A stretch of 64,000 nucleotides of DNA, from NCBI RefSeq assembly GCF_038024125.1, contig NZ_CP150662.1, forward strand, positions 2,583,501 to 2,647,500, given 5' to 3'. A program made the position numbers and the translations under genes. Source of the stretch: Polaribacter gangjinensis. Its GTDB lineage: Bacteria; Bacteroidota; Bacteroidia; Flavobacteriales; Flavobacteriaceae. Below, piece by piece: positions 1-7,844 of this stretch. The notes below the pieces were generated by a model. The model was given only the letters and a program-made list of their open reading frames with translations. It was not told where the DNA came from and did not search any database. Numbering within the stretch: the stretch's first letter is position 1; each line of letters begins with the position of its first letter.

Positions 1-167
1 ATTTTTAAGGCTTGTGTAATTTTCCAAATGATAAAAATCAGCGCAATTCCTATAAAAATATTGATAGCAACAGTTCCTTTTAGTAATTTATAAATGTAGT
101 ACAACAACATTGCAACAAGCAATATATCCAACAGATCTAAAAATGAAAAAGGAATAAATTCTAACAT
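1..167 (-). CDS. cdaA: Diadenylate cyclase CdaA, N-terminal part (cut by window edge)
   Basis: The frame begins at the ATG on 165-167 and runs off the left edge, giving 55 residues that start MLEFIPFSFLDLLDILL. The segment is almost entirely hydrophobic, with two membrane spans separated by a short YKLLKG turn. This is the usual N-terminus of the membrane diadenylate cyclase (CdaA/DacA), which makes c-di-AMP from two ATP. The catalytic DAC domain would lie outside the window, so the call rests on the N-terminal pattern and on the neighbour: cdaA directly after folP is a common order in Flavobacteriia. It lies 58 nt downstream of folP on the same strand. Confidence 0.8.
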   Translation of the reverse strand, partial: MLEFIPFSFLDLLDILLVAMLLYYIYKLLKGTVAINIFIGIALIFIIWKITQALK

Positions 168-225
168 TTAGCTATTTTGATTTGAGGTAAAAATAGGGAT
201 ATTTTTCTTGACTTTCAATCTCCTA

Positions 226-1059
226 TTAACATTCATTTGCTTTCAGTTGATTTACAATTTTGATAGCCTCTACAGCTTCTTTTACATCATGAACTCGTAA
301 AATAGATGCACCATTTAAAAGAGCAATTGTGTTGGCAACTGTGGTTGCATTAAGCGCTTCATTTGCAGAAATTTCCAATGGTTTATACAACATCGATTTT
401 CTTGAAACTCCTACTAAGATTGGAGCATCTAAATTTTTAAAAAGGGCTAAATTTTTAAGAATTTCGTAATTATGAGCAACTGTTTTTCCAAAACCAAAAC
501 CCATATCAATGATAATATCATTCACTCTTAGTTGATGTAATTTAAAAATTTGTTCAGAAAAAAAGTGAATAATTTCTTTTGTAACATCTTCATAAACAGG
601 GTTTTGTTGCATGTTTTGAGGTGTTCCTAACATATGCATTAAAATATAAGGAACTTGCAAATCAGCCACTGTTTGAAACATGTTTTCATCCATTTTTCCT
701 CCAGAAATATCATTGATGATAGCTGCACCATTTTCAATTGTTTTTCTGGCAATTTCACTTCGAAAAGTATCCACAGAAATGATGATTTCAGGAAAATTTT
801 TTACCAATAAATCAATTACAGGAAGTATTCTATTCAACTCTTCTTTTTCAGAAATGTGAGCAGCTCCAGGTCTTGATGAATATGCACCAACATCAATAAA
901 TGTGGCACCTTCATTCAGCATTTTTTCGGTTTGAAAAAGAATGTCAGCTTCGTTTTTGTATTTTCCACCATCAAAAAATGAGTCTGGTGTGATGTTTAAA
1001 ATTCCCATCACTTTTGGTTCAGCAACATCTATTAATTTTCCTTTGCAGTTTATGGTCAT
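226..1059 (-). CDS. folP: Dihydropteroate synthase
   Basis: A 277-residue TIM-barrel enzyme that condenses p-aminobenzoate with dihydropterin pyrophosphate in folate synthesis (cytoplasm). Visible signatures are MGILNITPDSF at residues 18-28, the pterin/pABA loop DVGAYSSRPG at 56-65, ISVDTFR at 94-100 and IINDISGG at 114-121. Length is normal for bacterial DHPS. The ATG lies 1 nt after the LOG-family gene stop, so the two are surely cotranscribed, with cdaA downstream. No clear Shine-Dalgarno site is needed given this coupling. Confidence 0.97.
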   Translation of the reverse strand: MTINCKGKLIDVAEPKVMGILNITPDSFFDGGKYKNEADILFQTEKMLNEGATFIDVGAYSSRPGAAHISEKEELNRILPVIDLLVKNFPEIIISVDTFRSEIARKTIENGAAIINDISGGKMDENMFQTVADLQVPYILMHMLGTPQNMQQNPVYEDVTKEIIHFFSEQIFKLHQLRVNDIIIDMGFGFGKTVAHNYEILKNLALFKNLDAPILVGVSRKSMLYKPLEISANEALNATTVANTIALLNGASILRVHDVKEAVEAIKIVNQLKANEC

Positions 1060-1060
1060 T

Positions 1061-1642
1061 TTATTTTACTATTTTTTGAATAACAGTTCCTTTTTTAGGC
1101 GCTTTGTATTGATGCATTTGTTGCATTAAACCCTCTACAGTTGTGTCAATTAACAATAAATTTTTGTTTTCAGGTTTAATATATCCTTCTTTGATCATTG
1201 TGTCAATTTGTAGTAATAAGGCATCAAAAAAACCATTCACATTTAGCAATCCAACAGGTTTTTGTTCAACTTGTAATTGGTTTAAAGTCAGTGCTTCAAA
1301 GAGTTCATCAAGAGTTCCAAAACCTCCAGGAAGTGTCAAATATCCATCAACCAATTTGCTCATAATTACTTTTCGTTCGCTCATTTTTTTGCACACAATC
1401 ATTTCCTCAACACCTGTATGAACGACTTCTTCTTTTTCTAATAATTTTGGAATTACGCCAATTACTTTTCCGTTTTTTTCTAAAATTGTGTCAGATAAAA
1501 TTCCCATCATTCCTATTTTTCCACCTCCATAAACCAATTCGATATTTTCTTTTACAAAATAATTTCCAAGCTCTATGGCAGCATTTTTATAGATTTCATT
1601 AAATCCTAAACTCGAGCCACAAAAAACAACCAATCGTTTCAT
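1061..1642 (-). CDS. LOG family nucleotide phosphoribohydrolase (TIGR00730)
   Basis: A 193-residue Rossmann-like protein of the LOG / former lysine decarboxylase family. The hallmark PGGFGTLDE lies at residues 105-113, with the glycine-rich GGGKIGMMG at 39-47 and SERK at 88-91. Members cleave the base from nucleoside 5'-monophosphates; cytokinin-type substrates are known for plant and some bacterial enzymes, but the substrate in flavobacteria is not established. First gene of a leftward operon with folP. A weak TAAATTTA box lies between the start and the divergent DUF1599 gene. Confidence 0.93.
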   Translation of the reverse strand: MKRLVVFCGSSLGFNEIYKNAAIELGNYFVKENIELVYGGGKIGMMGILSDTILEKNGKVIGVIPKLLEKEEVVHTGVEEMIVCKKMSERKVIMSKLVDGYLTLPGGFGTLDELFEALTLNQLQVEQKPVGLLNVNGFFDALLLQIDTMIKEGYIKPENKNLLLIDTTVEGLMQQMHQYKAPKKGTVIQKIVK

Positions 1643-1725
1643 AAAATAAAAAATAAATTTAGGGTAAAAATAAATGAAAAGGTTTTAAGATTTACTATTT
1701 TTACGCAATTACTTTCAATTTTAAA

Positions 1726-2262
1726 ATGCAAGATACCTCAAAACAATATGATGCAGTCATTGAAGATTGCCGAAGTTTATTCATCAAAAAAATGGCTGAT
1801 TATGGAAGTGCATGGCGTATTTTGCGTTTGCCTTCGTTGACAGATCAAATTTTTATCAAAGCCCAAAGAATTCGTCAATTACAAGAAAATTCGGTTAGAA
1901 AAGTAGATGAAGGAGAAATACCTGAGTTTATTGGCATCATCAATTATTCTTTAATGGCATTGATTCAGTTGGATTTAGGCGTTTCTGAAAACCCTGATTT
2001 ATCGGTTGAAGAAGCAACAGCTTTGTATGATAAGCACTTAAAAATCACTAAAGAATTGATGTTGAATAAAAATCATGATTATGGCGAAGCTTGGCGTGAT
2101 ATGCGTGTTTCTAGTTTGACAGATTTAATTTTGCAAAAAATATTACGTGTTAAACAAATAGAGGATAATCAAGGAAAAACCTTGGTTTCTGAAGGAATTG
2201 ATGCCAATTATCAAGACATGATAAATTATTCAGTTTTTGCGTTAATTCACCTTAATAACTAA
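1726..2262 (+). CDS. DUF1599 domain protein with duplicated module
   Basis: A 178-residue soluble protein built of two related halves. Residues about 22-54 (KKMADYGSAWRILRLPSLTDQ) are repeated at about 115-148 (NKNHDYGEAWRDMRVSSLTD), each followed by a basic helix rich in RIRQ/RVKQ. This is the DUF1599 pattern, found in Bacteroidetes and some phages and linked by domain databases to nucleotide modification; no activity is known for the chromosomal form. Its stop is 7 nt before the next gene, so the two are cotranscribed. A near-consensus promoter box TATTTTTA lies at 1696-1703. Confidence 0.88.
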   Translation: MQDTSKQYDAVIEDCRSLFIKKMADYGSAWRILRLPSLTDQIFIKAQRIRQLQENSVRKVDEGEIPEFIGIINYSLMALIQLDLGVSENPDLSVEEATALYDKHLKITKELMLNKNHDYGEAWRDMRVSSLTDLILQKILRVKQIEDNQGKTLVSEGIDANYQDMINYSVFALIHLNN

Positions 2263-2269
2263 ATTTTAG

Positions 2270-3235
2270 ATGAAAATACTTGTTCATATTACTAGATTTA
2301 TAGTTGGAGTTTTATTTATTTTCTCAGGATTTGTAAAATTGGTAGATCCAATAGGCTCTCAATATAAATTCGAAGAATACTTTTCAGAAAGTGTATTGAA
2401 TATACCGTTTTTAATTCCGTATGCTTTGCCATTTGCCATTTTTCTAATCATTGCAGAAATCCTTTTAGGTGTAGCACTTTTGGTAGGATGGAAACCAAAA
2501 TTTACCGTTAGAAGTTTGTTGATAATGGTCATTTTCTTTTTTTTCTTGACAGGCTATTCTGCTTATTTTGATAAAGTTACAGATTGTGGATGTTTTGGAG
2601 ACGCTATCAAATTAACACCTTGGCAAACATTTTACAAAGATGTTGTTTTAACAGTTTTGATTTTCTTTTTAAGCTACAAAACCAAATTAATTACACCTTT
2701 AAAATCAAAATATTTTCCTGGAAAAGTTGTTTTTTGGTCATTGATTATTTCAAGTTTTATCACCTATTATGTGTTAGCACATTTGCCAATTATCGATTTT
2801 AGACCTTATGCCATTGGAAAAAACATTCCAAAAGGAATGGAATATCCAGAAGATGGAAGTTTGCCAAAAGTGCACGATTTTATGTTAGAAGATTCTCAGA
2901 ATGATTTAGCTCCTGAGATTTTAAAAATGAAAAAAGTAGTGCTTGTAATTGCCTATAATTTGGATAAAGCCGATTTTGAAGCGTTTCCCGACATCAAAAA
3001 AATGGCAGACAAAGCCATTAAAAAAGGCTATAAAGTATATGGAGCTTCAGCCTCTTTTTCTGATATTTTACAAATGACCATCAAAAAGTTTGACTTGCCT
3101 TTTGATTTTTTATTTTGTGATGAAACAACTTTAAAAACGATCATCAGATCAAATCCTGGTATCGTAATTTTAAACGAAGGAACTGTAGTAGATAAAAGAA
3201 ATTGGAGAGATATTGAAGATTTAAAGTTTGAGTAA
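2270..3235 (+). CDS. BT_3928-type DoxX/MauE-like membrane protein with thioredoxin-like tail
   Basis: A 321-residue inner-membrane protein. About four spans fill residues 1-135, of the DoxX/MauE type (FIVGVLFIFSGFVKLVDP near the start). The motif CGCFGD at residues 106-111 is the cysteine pair typical of MauE-like and VKOR-like redox membrane proteins. A fifth span lies near residues 155-175. The C-terminal 130 residues look like a thioredoxin fold without a CxxC, since the expected site is replaced. The family is conserved in Bacteroidetes next to DUF1599, as here. Function unknown; a role in periplasmic thiol chemistry is an inference from the cysteines. Confidence 0.85.
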   Translation: MKILVHITRFIVGVLFIFSGFVKLVDPIGSQYKFEEYFSESVLNIPFLIPYALPFAIFLIIAEILLGVALLVGWKPKFTVRSLLIMVIFFFFLTGYSAYFDKVTDCGCFGDAIKLTPWQTFYKDVVLTVLIFFLSYKTKLITPLKSKYFPGKVVFWSLIISSFITYYVLAHLPIIDFRPYAIGKNIPKGMEYPEDGSLPKVHDFMLEDSQNDLAPEILKMKKVVLVIAYNLDKADFEAFPDIKKMADKAIKKGYKVYGASASFSDILQMTIKKFDLPFDFLFCDETTLKTIIRSNPGIVILNEGTVVDKRNWRDIEDLKFE

Positions 3236-3284
3236 ATCAGATTTCTAAACAGAAATTCTTAAAAATCAAAAACAAGTAAAGTAA

Positions 3285-3986
3285 ATGAACGATTTTGTAA
3301 GCTATCATTCCGCAGAAAATTATGCAATTATTGGTATCAATAACGGAAAAGCAAATGCCATTTCTCATGAGGTTATTGAGGGAATCAATTTTTATTTAGA
3401 CGAAGCTGAGAAAAACAGTTTAGTAGTTATTTTAACTGGAATTTCTGGAATATTTTCTGCAGGATTTGATTTGAAAGTGATGACAAAATCTCCAGCATCT
3501 GCCAAAGAATTAGTAACAAAGGGTTCTAAATTATCACTCAGAATGTTGTCTTTTCCACAGCCAATCATTGTGGCTTGTAATGGTCATGCCATCGCAAAAG
3601 GAGCTTTTTTATTACTTTCAGCTGATTATAGAATTGGTGTGGAAGGTGATTTTAAAATTGGTTTGAACGAAGTGCAAATTGGAATTACCATGCATCATGC
3701 AGGAATTGCGATTGCCAAAGCGCGAATGTCTGAAGTTTTTTTGAATAGAAGTGTCAATAATGCAGAGATTTACAATCCGAAAGAAGCAATTTCTGCTGGT
3801 TTTTTAGATGTAATTGTGCCTGAAAGTGAGTTGATTGCAACTGCAGTTGCAACTGCTAAAATGTTTGCAAAACTTAATCCAATTGCACATGCTGCTACAA
3901 AATTAAGAGTAAGAAAGCTGCATTTAGAAAACTTAAAAAACGCTATTGAATTGGATTTGAATGAAGAAATATCCATCAATCCTTAG
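3285..3986 (+). CDS. Enoyl-CoA hydratase/isomerase (crotonase) family protein
   Basis: A 233-residue crotonase fold. The first oxyanion-hole segment is FSAGFDLK at residues 57-64; the second is the GHAIAKGAFLLL stretch at 100-111, where AKG replaces the usual GGG/GG. Glu129 in LNEVQIG sits where catalytic acids often lie. Such short single-domain crotonases handle acyl-CoA hydration or isomerisation; the exact substrate cannot be told from sequence. The stop overlaps by 4 nt the 3' end of the convergent DUF1684 gene. Confidence 0.88.
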   Translation: MNDFVSYHSAENYAIIGINNGKANAISHEVIEGINFYLDEAEKNSLVVILTGISGIFSAGFDLKVMTKSPASAKELVTKGSKLSLRMLSFPQPIIVACNGHAIAKGAFLLLSADYRIGVEGDFKIGLNEVQIGITMHHAGIAIAKARMSEVFLNRSVNNAEIYNPKEAISAGFLDVIVPESELIATAVATAKMFAKLNPIAHAATKLRVRKLHLENLKNAIELDLNEEISINP

Positions 3987-4594
3987 TCTTTTTTAAACTT
4001 TTTAATCCCTGCTTTAATTTCTAAATTCAAGTGATTTTTTCTGGGAGTTAAAGGACAAGAATACTTTTCATTGTAAGCACAATATGGATTGTAAGTATTG
4101 TTAAAATTCAAAATTAGGGTATTATCATTAGCAATATCAGTAGTCATTACATCCATATAACGTCCTCCTCCATAAGATTCATTGCCTGAAGTATCATCTG
4201 TAAAAGGCAAAAACAAGTAATTTTTATATTTTTCATCTCTCAAATCGTCTTGACTTTGATAAATGGTTAATTGACAATCTACACCTTTTAATTTGAAAAA
4301 TAAGATTCCAAATTCTTTGTATAAGGGTTTTCTATCAGTGGTTGTTGCCATTTCAAAAACGGGTGCATTTTTGGTTTTTACAAGTGTTGCTTTCACAACA
4401 TAAGATGAATCAACTGGAAAAAAATCAAGTCCTTTAAATTTTTTTAAATCAGATGGTTTTAAAGGAGAAGTTGAGGCATCTTTAAAACTTGAGTTAAGTT
4501 TTTGCTGATATTCAGTATCGCCAACCAAGGATCTTTTTCCTTGAGAATTGCACGAAAGAAATGATAAAATAGCTATAAATAATAAGTTTTTCAT
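3983..4594 (-). CDS. DUF1684 lipoprotein
   Basis: A 203-residue protein with a lipoprotein signal peptide (lipobox FLSC, Cys15). The C-terminal half shows the DUF1684 signature: GGGRYMDV, then LNFNNTYNPYCAYNEKYSCPLTP with a conserved NPYCAY and CPLTP, followed by NHLNLEIKAG. DUF1684 proteins are widespread with unknown function. Four-nucleotide convergent overlap with the crotonase gene; 9 nt downstream of the antiporter gene on the same strand, so probably cotranscribed with it. Confidence 0.88.
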   Translation of the reverse strand: MKNLLFIAILSFLSCNSQGKRSLVGDTEYQQKLNSSFKDASTSPLKPSDLKKFKGLDFFPVDSSYVVKATLVKTKNAPVFEMATTTDRKPLYKEFGILFFKLKGVDCQLTIYQSQDDLRDEKYKNYLFLPFTDDTSGNESYGGGRYMDVMTTDIANDNTLILNFNNTYNPYCAYNEKYSCPLTPRKNHLNLEIKAGIKKFKKD

Positions 4595-4603
4595 GTGATG
4601 AAT

Positions 4604-5536
4604 TTATAGCGTCCAATATACAAATCCTGAGTAAATAAATAACAAAACAACGCCATCAATCCAATTCAATTTCCATATTTTCGGTAAAAAAACAAGAGGT
4701 AAAATGAGCAAAGAAGTGGCTAACATCCAAAGAATATCATTGGTTAAAAACTTTTGATCTATGACTGTAATAGGAGTAATTATAGCTGTAATTCCAAGTA
4801 CACCAAGGATATTAAAAATATTAGAACCAACTAAATTACCAAGAGAAATCGCTTTTTCTTTTTTAATAATTGCAATGATTGAAGCTGCTAATTCGGGAAT
4901 ACTCGTGCCAATTGAAACAACAGTAACCCCAATAACACGATCACTAACTCCAAAATCTTTTGCTAATGAAGTTGCTCCAGAAATTAAAAATTCTGAACCT
5001 CCCCAAAGACCAACTGCACCCAAAGTTAGAAAAAAAACAATTTTATAAAAAGGTAAAGTTTCTACATCATTTGGGATTTCATCTGAGATTGTTGTGTTTT
5101 GAAATCGTAGAAGAAAAATTAAAAATGCGATTAAAATTGACACAAAAATAACACCTTCGTATCTTGTAATGATTTGATCGTTAGATAAAAAGTAAAACAG
5201 AATTATTGATGCAATCATCATCACAGGCCAATCTGTTTTATAAAAACTTTTTTGAACTTCCATAGAGCCAAAAAGTAAGGTAACTCCGAGAATCAAAGAA
5301 ATATTTGCTATGTTAGATCCAACTACATTTCCTAATGCCAAATCAGAGGCTCCATTCATTGCGGCATTTATACTAACAATTAGCTCAGGAGCTGAGGTCG
5401 CAAATGAAACCACTGTCATTCCTATCACTATTTTAGAAATATTGAGTTTTAATGAGAGTGCTACAGCCGATTTTAACAACCAATTTCCTCCTAAAACCAA
5501 TAAAATTAATCCAACAATTACTAATAAAAAATTCAT
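4604..5536 (-). CDS. Calcium/sodium antiporter (CaCA family, YrbG-like)
   Basis: A 310-residue inner-membrane cation exchanger of about ten spans. Both alpha repeats are clear: SFATSAPELIVS at residues 44-55 with GNVVGSNIAN at 69-78, and GTSIPELAAS at 210-219 with GNLVGSNIFN at 233-242. The repeats have opposite topology and form the ion pathway. Expected to export Ca2+ in exchange for Na+ or H+; ion preference is inferred from the family. First gene of a two-gene leftward unit with the DUF1684 lipoprotein. Confidence 0.93.
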   Translation of the reverse strand: MNFLLVIVGLILLVLGGNWLLKSAVALSLKLNISKIVIGMTVVSFATSAPELIVSINAAMNGASDLALGNVVGSNIANISLILGVTLLFGSMEVQKSFYKTDWPVMMIASIILFYFLSNDQIITRYEGVIFVSILIAFLIFLLRFQNTTISDEIPNDVETLPFYKIVFFLTLGAVGLWGGSEFLISGATSLAKDFGVSDRVIGVTVVSIGTSIPELAASIIAIIKKEKAISLGNLVGSNIFNILGVLGITAIITPITVIDQKFLTNDILWMLATSLLILPLVFLPKIWKLNWIDGVVLLFIYSGFVYWTL

Positions 5537-5670
5537 GTTTTTAATTTTTCACGAAGATACACGTTCCTTATTCGATTTAGAAATGAAGAGGTATGATTTA
5601 GATGAATTTTGTCATTTATTTAAGAGTTTTATTGAATAAAATAAAAATCAAATTTAAAGTCTATTTTTAG

Positions 5671-5678
5671 TAACTTTG
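5671..5678 (+). promoter_or_regulatory. Bacteroidetes -7 promoter box (TAACTTTG)
   Basis: Perfect match to TAnnTTTG, the -7 element of the Bacteroidetes primary sigma factor. It lies 19 nt before the ATG of the 50-residue gene, which supports that short gene being real. Confidence 0.7.
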
Positions 5679-5697
5679 GCTATCTTTCGATACAATA

Positions 5698-5850
5698 ATG
5701 GAGAAAAAATGCTTTAAAATTTTGGCAAAAGTCAATAAATTGATATTGCCATCATACACAAAAAAAAGGTTGGATATTACCAAAGCTACAAAATTGCAAT
5801 TAATAATCATTGGATGGAGAGCTTATGTCACTATGAAAGCTCTAGATTAA
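5698..5850 (+). CDS. Small basic conserved protein, 50 residues
   Basis: The frame opens at the ATG on 5698-5700 and ends at the TAA on 5848-5850. The protein starts MEKKCFKILAKVNKLILPSY and ends IIGWRAYVTMKALD. It is basic and lacks a signal peptide. From memory, similar 50-residue proteins with an ILPSY...K(L/R)D...IIGWRYYVT pattern occur across Flavobacteriaceae; function unknown. A perfect TAACTTTG promoter box 19 nt upstream and a compositionally typical sequence argue that it is translated. It is monocistronic, divergent from the antiporter gene. Confidence 0.75.
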   Translation: MEKKCFKILAKVNKLILPSYTKKRLDITKATKLQLIIIGWRAYVTMKALD

Positions 5851-5947
5851 TTTAGAATTGTGTATCTTTATGGATGAATGTCTAAAGATGTATAAATAGA
5901 TCAACATATCATTTCATGTTAATTTTTATGCTAAAAAATCGTTACTT

Positions 5948-6184
5948 ATGAAAAATGAATATCAAAAACTTTTTACTAGCTCTACCATCATTATAAATGG
6001 GTTAACAACTCTTTTAGAAGAACAAGGAATCAGATATATTATCAAAGATCGATTTGAATCAGCACGTTTAGCAGGTTTTGGCGAATTTATGAATGCTGTT
6101 GAAATTCATGTGCAATCTTCACAATTAGCAGAAGCACAAAAAATTTTAGAAACGTATAAGTTGACATTAAACTCAGAAAGTTAA
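5948..6184 (+). CDS. DUF2007 family putative signal-transducing protein
   Basis: A 78-residue soluble protein. It has the DUF2007 pattern: a start like a PII/ACT half-domain (KLFTSSTIIINGLTTLLEEQGI), a central IRYIIKD, and a C-terminal VEIHVQSSQLAEAQKILETY. Members are called putative signal-transducing proteins only by fold resemblance; no ligand is established. It sits between the 50-residue gene and tRNA-Arg. The promoter is not certain; a TATCTTTA near-match lies about 5893-5900. Confidence 0.85.
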   Translation: MKNEYQKLFTSSTIIINGLTTLLEEQGIRYIIKDRFESARLAGFGEFMNAVEIHVQSSQLAEAQKILETYKLTLNSES

Positions 6185-6215
6185 AAATAGATTTTCTATT
6201 TTAAAAAATAGGCAG

Positions 6216-6223
6216 TATATTTG
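6216..6223 (+). promoter_or_regulatory. -7 promoter box (TATATTTG) for tRNA-Arg
   Basis: Perfect TAnnTTTG box whose end is 12 nt before the mature tRNA 5' end, giving a short leader. Confidence 0.75.
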
Positions 6224-6235
6224 CACCCGCTTTAA

Positions 6236-6309
6236 GGCCTCGTGGCGCAACTGAATAGCGCATCTGATTACGGCTCAGAAGGTTACAGGTTTGAATCCTG
6301 TCGAGGTCA
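6236..6309 (+). tRNA. tRNA-Arg (anticodon ACG)
   Basis: A 74-nt cloverleaf. The acceptor arms GGCCTCG (6236-6242) and CGAGGTC (6302-6308) pair with one G-T, and the discriminator is A6309. The D stem is GCGC/GCGC. The anticodon stem TCTGA/TCAGA encloses loop TTACGGC, so the anticodon is ACG and reads CGN arginine codons after A34-to-inosine editing. The T stem ACAGG/CCTGT has loop TTTGAAT. CCA is not encoded. A hairpin terminator follows directly. Confidence 0.96.
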
Positions 6310-6310
6310 C

Positions 6311-6342
6311 AAAAAACTCATCTTATTAGATGAGTTTTTTTT
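6311..6342 (+). terminator. Intrinsic terminator after tRNA-Arg
   Basis: An 8-bp stem ACTCATCT/AGATGAGT with loop TATT, flanked by an A-run on the left and a T-run on the right. The symmetry suggests it also ends the convergent leftward operon whose last stop is at 6350. Confidence 0.88.
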
Positions 6343-6349
6343 ATACTTT

Positions 6350-6625
6350 TTATTCAGCAAAATATTGTTTTAATGCCATTCTGTGCTCAGGAATGCTCTT
6401 GTCATAATTAGTTACCAAAACTTCTATAATTTCTGGAGCAATTTTTCCAATTTCTTTTTTGTTTTTAAATCTGGCAACATAAAGATTGTAGGTTGTTGCT
6501 GTTTTTTCGAAAATGAGAAAATGAGTTTCGTTTAATTCTGTAAAACTAATTTCATTCGAGGAAAATGTTCCAGATGTATCTTTAAAGAAATCTGAAAATT
6601 GGTAGTATTTGAATATGTTTTCCAT
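6350..6625 (-). CDS. Hypothetical protein, 91 residues
   Basis: A small soluble protein with no family I can name: no signal peptide, no membrane span, no cysteines. It is acidic at the N-terminus (FKYYQFSDFFKDTSG), with a central beta-like stretch (HFLIFEKTATTYNLYVARF) and a C-terminal helix ending HRMALKQYFAE. It starts 6 nt after the clpS stop and ends the tlpA-like/tpiA/prmA/clpS run just before the tRNA terminator, so it is almost certainly cotranscribed with clpS. Whether it acts in proteolysis is not shown. Confidence 0.65.
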   Translation of the reverse strand: MENIFKYYQFSDFFKDTSGTFSSNEISFTELNETHFLIFEKTATTYNLYVARFKNKKEIGKIAPEIIEVLVTNYDKSIPEHRMALKQYFAE

Positions 6626-6631
6626 TCTTTT

Positions 6632-6907
6632 TTATATCAACTCTGCTGATAGGCCAAGTTGCAATAGTTTTGAACATCTTGGTTCTAAATCTTTCAATTC
6701 ACCAGATTTTACGGTGCATTTTCCTTTATAATGGACTAAATAGGTGCATTGTTCAGCTTGTTCTAACGTATGTTCACAAACATTTATAAGCGATTCAATT
6801 ACAAACTCAAAAGTGTTCACATCGTCATTGTGTAACACAATTTCATGTTGATGCGTTTCTTGCTCTAAAACGTCAACTTCATCTTGAATTTTTTCTTTAG
6901 TTCCCAT
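6632..6907 (-). CDS. clpS: ClpS, adaptor of the ClpAP/ClpCP protease
   Basis: A 91-residue adaptor that delivers N-degron substrates to the Clp ATPase. The binding core is HEIVLHNDDVNTFEFVIE, matching the family's LxNDDxTPMxFV, with the later KGKCTVKSGEL in place of the usual HxxGxAxVGxY. The N-terminal 20 residues are charged and flexible, as in other ClpS proteins. Position between prmA and a small unknown gene is common in flavobacteria. Starts 20 nt after the prmA stop. Confidence 0.92.
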   Translation of the reverse strand: MGTKEKIQDEVDVLEQETHQHEIVLHNDDVNTFEFVIESLINVCEHTLEQAEQCTYLVHYKGKCTVKSGELKDLEPRCSKLLQLGLSAELI

Positions 6908-6927
6908 GCAATAAAAATAAATAAAAA

Positions 6928-7764
6928 TTATTGTTTTTTATAATGTGCTGAAAGCCATTGATTTTTAGTTTTTGTTTTCTGTAATTTTAGTTGATTTTTA
7001 GAAGCTTCTTCATCAATGATTGGTAAATCTTCTTCATAAAACCCACTTAACAACAAAATTCCGTCTTTTTCTAAACAATTTGTATATATTTTCATGTCCG
7101 CTAACAAAATATTTCTATTGATATTGGCAATTATCACATCATATTTTTGGTTAGTTAAAAGTGATGCATCTCCTTGATAAACAGTAATATGATTGCAATT
7201 ATTGCGCTCAACATTTTCGATAGAATTGGTATAACACCATTCGTCAATATCTATTGCATCAATAGGTTTTGCACCTTTTATTTCAGCAAAAATGGCTAAA
7301 ATTCCAGTGCCACAACCCATGTCTAACACTTTTTTATTCTTTAAATCGAGCTCTAATAAATGCTGAATCATCATGTGTGTAGTTTCGTGATGACCAGTAC
7401 CAAAACTCATTTTTGGTTCGATGATAATTTGATATTGTAAGTTTGGATTTTCATGAAATGGCGCTCGAATACTTACCAAATCATCAACTTGAATGGGTTC
7501 AAAATTCTTTTCCCATTCTTCATTCCAGTTGGTTTGTGCTACTTCATGAAAATCATATTCAATTTCGAATTCATCAGAATTTAGAATAAAAATATCATCC
7601 AAAATAGTTTCAAACCAATCGTTTTTTTGAATGTAGGCAAGCATTCCTGTTTCATTTTCAACAAAACTTTCGAAACCTACTTCTCCTAATTCGGCAACTA
7701 AAATTTCGGTTGCAGGTTCTTTTGGTGAAATTTTAAAATCGTATTCAATATAAATATTATCCAT
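6928..7764 (-). CDS. prmA: Ribosomal protein L11 methyltransferase
   Basis: A 278-residue SAM-dependent enzyme that methylates ribosomal protein L11. An N-terminal substrate-recognition domain covers about residues 1-95. PKMSFGTGHHETT at 117-129 is the PrmA signature, and VLDMGCGTGIL at 146-156 is the SAM-binding motif I. Length is slightly shorter than the E. coli enzyme (about 293), as is usual in Bacteroidetes. Oddity: the U-tract of a strong hairpin ends at the base before the ATG, so there is no room for a ribosome binding site if transcripts come through tpiA. Confidence 0.95.
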   Translation of the reverse strand: MDNIYIEYDFKISPKEPATEILVAELGEVGFESFVENETGMLAYIQKNDWFETILDDIFILNSDEFEIEYDFHEVAQTNWNEEWEKNFEPIQVDDLVSIRAPFHENPNLQYQIIIEPKMSFGTGHHETTHMMIQHLLELDLKNKKVLDMGCGTGILAIFAEIKGAKPIDAIDIDEWCYTNSIENVERNNCNHITVYQGDASLLTNQKYDVIIANINRNILLADMKIYTNCLEKDGILLLSGFYEEDLPIIDEEASKNQLKLQKTKTKNQWLSAHYKKQ

Positions 7765-7802
7765 AAAAAAAGCGTCAAGATTTCTAATTAAAATCTTGAC
7801 GC
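7765..7802 (-). terminator. Strong hairpin with U-tract between tpiA and prmA
   Basis: Perfect 12-bp inverted repeat GCGTCAAGATTT (7772-7783) and AAATCTTGACGC (7791-7802) with a 7-nt loop. Read on the minus strand it is followed by seven U residues that run straight into the prmA ATG. The shape is that of an intrinsic terminator for tpiA. Confidence 0.88.
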
Positions 7803-7844
7803 AAATTTATTGTATTTTAGAGGAAGTTTTACAAAAACTTGACT

